Positions 59,250 to 64,000 of a stretch of 64,000 nt of DNA are shown piece by piece. This stretch comes from Phyllobacterium endophyticum (GTDB taxonomy: Bacteria; Pseudomonadota; Alphaproteobacteria; Rhizobiales; Rhizobiaceae): positions 1,302,001 through 1,366,000 of the forward strand of contig NZ_PGGN01000001.1 of the NCBI RefSeq assembly GCF_003010935.1, written 5' to 3'. The position numbers and the translations under genes were made by a program. Below the pieces are notes generated by a model, which saw only the letters and a program-made list of their open reading frames with translations, was not told where the DNA came from and did not search any database. Every line of letters starts with the position of its first letter. The stretch's first letter is position 1.

Positions 59250-61052
59250 ATGCAGCGTAGTAAATTGCTTGGCTCGGTTATGGGCGCAACGCTCGCTGCG
59301 TTTGTCGCCGGGGCCGTGCCGGCGCATGCGGCAACCAACAGCACGCCGACCTTGAATGCCGGGACGCTATCCGGCGCGTTTCTCTCGGCGCGCACCGCCG
59401 AGCGCAGCAATGACTTCGATAGCGCCACCTCGTTCTACCGGCAGGCACTGGCCTATGATCCCAAGAATACCGAGCTGCGCCAGAGCCTGATGCTGGTTCT
59501 CCTGACCAACGGCCAGTTCAAGCAGGCGTTGCCGCTTGCCGAGCAGCTCAAGTCGGTGCCTGAGATCGAGCGGTTTTCACGGCTGGCGCTGGGTATCGAC
59601 GCCCTCAACAGGAAGCAGTACCGTCAGGTCGACACGTTGATGATGCTGTCGCTGCAATCTGATCTCGACCGCATGATAACCGGCCTCATTGCCGCCTGGG
59701 CCAAGGCGGGCACCGGAAAGCCGAACGAAGCGCTTGCGATGATCGACAAGCTGCAGGGTCCTGAAGGATTCACGCTCTTCAAGACCTACAATTCTGCACT
59801 GATTGCCGACATGGCGGGTCAGAAAAACAAGGCCGAGAAATTCTACCAGAGCGCAATCGACGACAAGGCAAATGTTGCTGCTGCCCCAGACACGTACGAA
59901 CGTCTCGTCGAAGCCTATGCATCGTTCAAGATGCGCTCGGGTGACAGGGACGGCGCCCAGGCGCTGGTCAAGCAAGCTTCGGAAGTGCTTTCTGGCCGCA
60001 TGGTGCTGACCGAATTCGGCAAGCAACTTGCCGTTGCGAAAGCAATCAAGCCACTGATACAAACGCCGCAGCAGGGTGCTGCCGAAGTGCTCTATACGGT
60101 AGCGACGGCCATCAATCGCAATGGTGGTGAAGCGTTCTCGAAACTCTATCTGCAAATGTCATTGCCGCTCAGACCCGACCACGACGCTACGCTGTACCAG
60201 CTCGGCGACATCAGCGCCAAGCTTGAACAGCAGGAAAAAGCTATCGATTATTTCGGCAAGATTTCAGCTGATTCTGCCTATAGCCGCGACGCGCAAATGC
60301 AGCTCGCCATCAATCTGGCGATCATGAAGCGCAATGATAAGGCGATTGAGCACCTCGACGGCCTGCTCAAGAGCGAGCCAGGCGATATGCGCACCTATCT
60401 TGCGAAAGGAAGCATATATTCGCAGGCCAAGAACTATAAGATGGCAGCGGAAACCTACGATCAGGCTGTCAGCATGTTGAAGGAGCCTAACCGCAACGAC
60501 TGGACGATTTTTTATCAGCGCGGGATCGCTTATGAGCGTCTGAAGCAGTGGGACAAGGCCGAGCCGAATTTCCTCAAGGCGCTTGAACTCTATCCTGACC
60601 AGCCGCAGGTGCTGAATTATCTCGGCTATTCCTGGATCGACATGAATATCAAGCTCGAGCAGGGCCTTGGACTTATCAAGAAGGCGGTGGAAGCCCGTCC
60701 CCAGGATGGCTATATCGTTGATTCCCTTGGATGGGCATATTATCGGCTTGGCCGCTATGACGAGGCCGTTACACAGCTCGAGCAGGCAGTGAAATTGCGC
60801 GCCGAAGATGCGACGATCAACGATCACCTGGGAGACGCCTACTGGCGCGCGGGCCGCAAGCTGGAAGCAACGTTCCAGTGGGCGCATGCACGCGATTCCA
60901 AGCCCGAGCCGGAAGATTTGGTGAAGATCGAGGAAAAACTCAAGAACGGCCTTCCTGATGAGAAGGATCCCGGCGTCGCCAGAAATGGCAACGATGTCGT
61001 AAAACCGCCTGCCGAACCCGCACCGGCGCCTGCTCCCGACAAGAAGGGCTGA
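59250..61052 (+). CDS. Exported tetratricopeptide-repeat protein
   Basis: A 600-residue protein. A signal peptide (MQRSKLLGSVMGATLAAFVA, cleavage near AHA|ATN) is followed by many TPR-like helical pairs. Examples are DFDSATSFYRQALAYDPKN near the start, LKQWDKAEPNFLKALELYPDQPQVLNYLGYSWID and YRLGRYDEAVTQLEQAVKLRAED near 500. The end is Pro/Ala-rich. It would be a periplasmic scaffold; relatives have been linked to cell-envelope assembly, but no specific role is known. It lies between ispB and glyQ as in other rhizobia. Confidence 0.88.
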   Translation: MQRSKLLGSVMGATLAAFVAGAVPAHAATNSTPTLNAGTLSGAFLSARTAERSNDFDSATSFYRQALAYDPKNTELRQSLMLVLLTNGQFKQALPLAEQLKSVPEIERFSRLALGIDALNRKQYRQVDTLMMLSLQSDLDRMITGLIAAWAKAGTGKPNEALAMIDKLQGPEGFTLFKTYNSALIADMAGQKNKAEKFYQSAIDDKANVAAAPDTYERLVEAYASFKMRSGDRDGAQALVKQASEVLSGRMVLTEFGKQLAVAKAIKPLIQTPQQGAAEVLYTVATAINRNGGEAFSKLYLQMSLPLRPDHDATLYQLGDISAKLEQQEKAIDYFGKISADSAYSRDAQMQLAINLAIMKRNDKAIEHLDGLLKSEPGDMRTYLAKGSIYSQAKNYKMAAETYDQAVSMLKEPNRNDWTIFYQRGIAYERLKQWDKAEPNFLKALELYPDQPQVLNYLGYSWIDMNIKLEQGLGLIKKAVEARPQDGYIVDSLGWAYYRLGRYDEAVTQLEQAVKLRAEDATINDHLGDAYWRAGRKLEATFQWAHARDSKPEPEDLVKIEEKLKNGLPDEKDPGVARNGNDVVKPPAEPAPAPAPDKKG

Positions 61053-61091
61053 GCGGTTCGTTTCGCTTGACCGGCTGTTGTGCAGGTCTTA

Positions 61092-61131
61092 GAGCATGAT
61101 CCCGCATGACTTTCCGGATAAGGTCATGCTC
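61092..61131 (+). repeat. Short palindromic GAGCATGA repeat element
   Basis: GAGCATGA (61092-61099) and TCATGCTC (61124-61131) pair across a GC-rich centre. Elements starting GAGCATGATCC and ending in ATCATGCTC are widespread dispersed repeats in Brucella and Mesorhizobium genomes (from memory). It lies just upstream of glyQ. Confidence 0.55.
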
Positions 61132-61179
61132 GAAAACGAAATCATGCCCTCTGTTTCCTGTCGTCGAAAAGGCCGTCCT

Positions 61180-62139
61180 GTGACCGCTTCACTTCCTGAA
61201 AATTTGCATCCAACCCGTTCATTTCAGGGTCTGATACTCACGCTTCACAACTATTGGGCGGAGAACGGCTGCATCATTCTGCAACCCTACGACATGGAGG
61301 TTGGTGCTGGCACCTTTCATCCGGCGACCACCCTGCGTTCGCTCGGACCAAAGCCATGGAAGGCGGCTTATGTGCAGCCTTCCCGTCGGCCCAAGGACGG
61401 ACGTTACGGCGAAAACCCCAACCGATTGCAGCATTATTATCAATATCAGGTGATCATGAAGCCTTCACCGCCTGATCTGCAGGAATTATACCTCGGCTCT
61501 CTGCGCGCAATAGGCCTTGATCCTCGCCTGCACGATATCCGCTTTGTTGAGGATGACTGGGAAAGTCCGACGCTGGGGGCCTGGGGGCTCGGTTGGGAGT
61601 GCTGGTGCGATGGGATGGAGGTCTCGCAGTTCACCTATTTCCAGCAGGTATGTGGCATTGAATGCGCTCCCGTTTCCGGCGAGTTGACCTACGGCCTCGA
61701 ACGCCTCGCCATGTATGTGCAAGGTGTCGACAATGTCTATGACCTGAACTTCAATGGTCTGGAAGGCGACGAGAAAGTCACTTACGGCGATGTGTTTCTT
61801 CAGGCTGAGCAGGAATATTCACGGCACAATTTCGAACACGCCAACACAGCGGTCCTCCTGCGGCATTTCGAGGATGCAGAGGCCGAGTGCGAGGCGCTCT
61901 TGCGTGCGGGAGCGCCCAAAAGCGGAGATAACGCTCCGCTGCACAAGATGGTGCTGCCCGCCTACGATCAATGCATCAAGGCTTCGCATGCCTTCAATCT
62001 CCTGGACGCTCGCGGTGTTATTTCCGTGACCGAACGCCAGAGCTATATCTTGCGCGTGCGCAATCTCGCTCGGCAATGTGGCGAGGCCTTCCTGCTGACG
62101 GAGGCCGGCGGCGCCAATCTTAGAAGCGAGTCTGTGTGA
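61180..62139 (+). CDS. glyQ: Glycyl-tRNA synthetase alpha subunit
   Basis: A 319-residue class II synthetase subunit: [45 protein letters not shown] (motif region), [29 protein letters not shown] and [14 protein letters not shown]. With GlyS it charges tRNA-Gly. I start at the GTG at 61180 (AAAGG eight bases upstream), just before the conserved region. An ATG at 61096 would take the protein through the palindromic repeat. Its stop TGA shares a base with the glyS ATG. Confidence 0.93.
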   Translation: MTASLPENLHPTRSFQGLILTLHNYWAENGCIILQPYDMEVGAGTFHPATTLRSLGPKPWKAAYVQPSRRPKDGRYGENPNRLQHYYQYQVIMKPSPPDLQELYLGSLRAIGLDPRLHDIRFVEDDWESPTLGAWGLGWECWCDGMEVSQFTYFQQVCGIECAPVSGELTYGLERLAMYVQGVDNVYDLNFNGLEGDEKVTYGDVFLQAEQEYSRHNFEHANTAVLLRHFEDAEAECEALLRAGAPKSGDNAPLHKMVLPAYDQCIKASHAFNLLDARGVISVTERQSYILRVRNLARQCGEAFLLTEAGGANLRSESV

Positions 62140-64000
62140 TGCCTGATCTTTTGCTTGAGCTTCGCTCGGAAGAAATTCCTGCCCGTATGCAGCGCAAGGC
62201 AGCCGGCGATCTAAAGAAACTCGTGACCGACGCGCTGGTCGAGGCCGGTCTTACTTACGAGGCTGCTGGGCACTACTGGACGCCGCGCCGCCTTACGCTG
62301 GACATACGCGGGCTGACAGCTCGGTCCAAGGACGTGCATGAGGATCGCAAGGGGCCGAGCGTCAACGCCCCGGAGCAGGCCATTTTGGGCTTTCTTCGTT
62401 CAGCCGGTCTCGCCGATATCTCGGAAGCGCACGTACACACTGATCCGAAGAAGGGTGATTTTTACGTCGCTCATCTGACAAGGCCCGGTCGCAACGCAGA
62501 AGAGATCATCGCAGAAGTCATACCGAAGATCGTAACCGCATTTCCTTGGCCAAAATCGATGCGCTGGGGCAGAGCTTCGTCCAAGCCCGGAAGTCTGCGC
62601 TGGGTGCGTCCACTACAGTCGATCGTCTGCACATTTGGTCCCGAAACCGAAGAGCCCGTCGTTGTCGAGTTCGAAGTCGATGGCCTACGGGCAAGCAACG
62701 TCACCTATGGCCATCGCTTCTTGAGCGACGGTCAACCGATAATCGTGCGCCGTTTCGACGATTATGTCGCCAAGCTCGAAAAGGCCAAGGTTGTACTCGA
62801 CGCGGATCGCCGCAAGGAAATAATCCTGTCCGATGCGCAGAACGTTGCATTCGCGTCCGGTCTTGAGTTGGTCGAAGATGACGCGCTTCTCGAAGAAGTA
62901 TCCGGACTCGTTGAGTGGCCGGTGGTGCTTATGGGGGAATTCGAGGAGGAATTCCTGGCGATCCCCCCGGAAGTCATTCGCCTGACCATCAAGACCAACC
63001 AGAAATGCTTCGTCACACGCAAGCAGGGCGAGACCGACAAACTATCCAACAAGTTCATTCTCGTTTCGAATATCGAAGCGTCGGATGGCGGCCGGGAAAT
63101 CGCGCACGGCAATGGTAAAGTCGTGCGTGCGCGCCTTTCTGACGCGCTGTATTTCTGGAACACGGACCAGCATGATTTGCCCGACATGCACACGCTCGCC
63201 CCGGCCGCAATCAAGTTCGATCTTGATCTCGAGAAACCGCTGGACCAACGCATGGCGCGGCTCGATGCACTGAACGTTACTTTTCATGCCAAGCTCGGTA
63301 CACAGGGCGAACGTGTCACCAGGATCAAGGGCCTCGCGCGTGAAATCGCCCCGCTGGTCGGTGCCGATCCTGTCCTGGCCATGCGGGCCGCGGTTCTGGC
63401 GAAAGCCGATCTTACAACCGAAATCGTCGGAGAGTTTCCGGAACTACAAGGTGGCATGGGCCGTAAATATGCGCTGTTGCAGGGGGAAAACCCTTCTGTT
63501 GCGGCGGCCATAGAGGAACATTACAAGCCGCAGGGGCCTTCGGATTTTGTGCCAAGCGACCCGGTCTCAGTCGCCGTTGCCCTTGCCGACAAGCTGGACA
63601 CGCTCGTCGGCTTCTGGTCTATCGACGAAAAGCCAACGGGATCGAAAGATCCTTTCGCTCTCCGGCGCGCGGCGCTTGGTGTAATCCGTCTGCTGCTTTC
63701 AAGCGAATGGAAAGTCGAGCTGCTGCCATTATTTCAATCCGCGTTCATTCAGATGCGCGAAGAGAAGATTGAACAGCGGATCGAACATTTTGAGGAAGAC
63801 CAGGCGGCACAGAATTCGGGTGATGTCGACGGGGAGGAGGATGTCACCAATGCCATCTCCGGTTTCGAAAAGCGGATACGAGGACAGCTCTCCGAGAGGT
63901 CACAGCCGATTCTCCTTGATCTCCTTAGTTTTTTGCATGAACGACTGAAGGTGCACCTTCGCGATCTTGGCGCGCGACATGACCTGATCGATGCCGTACT
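62139..64000 (+). CDS. glyS: Glycyl-tRNA synthetase beta subunit (3' end outside window)
   Basis: Partial gene; 620 residues are visible, running open to the right edge. It starts [20 protein letters not shown], followed by [37 protein letters not shown] and [32 protein letters not shown]-type segments of the GlyS family. The C-terminal anticodon-binding (DALR) domain lies beyond the window. ATG overlaps the glyQ stop by one base, so the two subunits are translationally coupled. Confidence 0.95.
   Translation, partial: MPDLLLELRSEEIPARMQRKAAGDLKKLVTDALVEAGLTYEAAGHYWTPRRLTLDIRGLTARSKDVHEDRKGPSVNAPEQAILGFLRSAGLADISEAHVHTDPKKGDFYVAHLTRPGRNAEEIIAEVIPKIVTAFPWPKSMRWGRASSKPGSLRWVRPLQSIVCTFGPETEEPVVVEFEVDGLRASNVTYGHRFLSDGQPIIVRRFDDYVAKLEKAKVVLDADRRKEIILSDAQNVAFASGLELVEDDALLEEVSGLVEWPVVLMGEFEEEFLAIPPEVIRLTIKTNQKCFVTRKQGETDKLSNKFILVSNIEASDGGREIAHGNGKVVRARLSDALYFWNTDQHDLPDMHTLAPAAIKFDLDLEKPLDQRMARLDALNVTFHAKLGTQGERVTRIKGLAREIAPLVGADPVLAMRAAVLAKADLTTEIVGEFPELQGGMGRKYALLQGENPSVAAAIEEHYKPQGPSDFVPSDPVSVAVALADKLDTLVGFWSIDEKPTGSKDPFALRRAALGVIRLLLSSEWKVELLPLFQSAFIQMREEKIEQRIEHFEEDQAAQNSGDVDGEEDVTNAISGFEKRIRGQLSERSQPILLDLLSFLHERLKVHLRDLGARHDLIDAV

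Overview
The window reads as chromosomal DNA of an alphaproteobacterium of the order Hyphomicrobiales (Rhizobiales), close to the Brucella/Ochrobactrum/Phyllobacterium/Mesorhizobium group. Grounds are the bacA gene, the split F0 operon atpI-atpB-atpE-atpG(b')-atpF, the block rnhB / radical SAM / moaB / ispE / S49 peptidase / tRNA1(Val)-type methyltransferase / DUF2007 / polyprenyl synthase / TPR / glyQ-glyS, an NnrU protein, many ATGA stop-start overlaps and a high GC content. No rRNA, tRNA, CRISPR array, phage or insertion sequence was seen. Both ends cut genes: the katA 3' end at the left and glyS at the right. Layout: 0-8.1 kb holds the catalase end, a vapBC-like toxin-antitoxin pair between two copies of one terminator hairpin, rsmB, tspO, a nucleosidase, guaA, a LysR regulator divergent from an Old Yellow Enzyme gene, and a YCII-domain gene. 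8.3-19.7 kb is one plus-strand catabolic cluster: RbsABC-type sugar ABC transporter, SorC regulator, aldo/keto reductase, GlpD-like FAD dehydrogenase, DhnA/LsrF-type aldolase, FGGY kinase and GMC oxidoreductase. Its substrate cannot be read from the sequence. 19.9-24.4 kb has a secreted Gly/Lys/Asp-rich protein, a small membrane protein behind a possible EcfG promoter, a Cys-rich ArsR regulator with an MFS transporter, a four-helix copper-storage protein and a secreted cupin. 24.4-32.5 kb is an accessory region. Two converging operons (epoxide hydrolase, a frameshifted SDR, enoyl-CoA hydratase and a SnoaL-like protein on plus; an unknown 174-residue protein and an isochorismatase-like hydrolase on minus) carry the same 66-bp promoter element with fixed internal spacing. 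A large winged-helix/NTPase regulator lies beside them. I regard this as the most interesting undescribed system in the window. 32.5-44.2 kb holds two ArsR + AHSA1 modules, each with its own palindromic operator, DUF899 and GFA proteins, a 2-hydroxyacid dehydrogenase, a PmtA-like methyltransferase, an MFS transporter, an intergenic repeat array, a TetR regulator whose operator-like 18-mer recurs inside the next gene (DUF1127), bacA, a polysaccharide deacetylase and nnrU. 44.3-64 kb is conserved housekeeping: TPR protein, der, SleB-type hydrolase, F0 ATP synthase, rnhB, radical SAM protein, glycosyltransferase, moaB, ispE, small membrane protein, S49 peptidase, methyltransferase, DUF2007, polyprenyl diphosphate synthase, TPR lipoprotein-like protein, glyQ and glyS. 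Every functional call comes from reading motifs and family resemblance; no database search was run.
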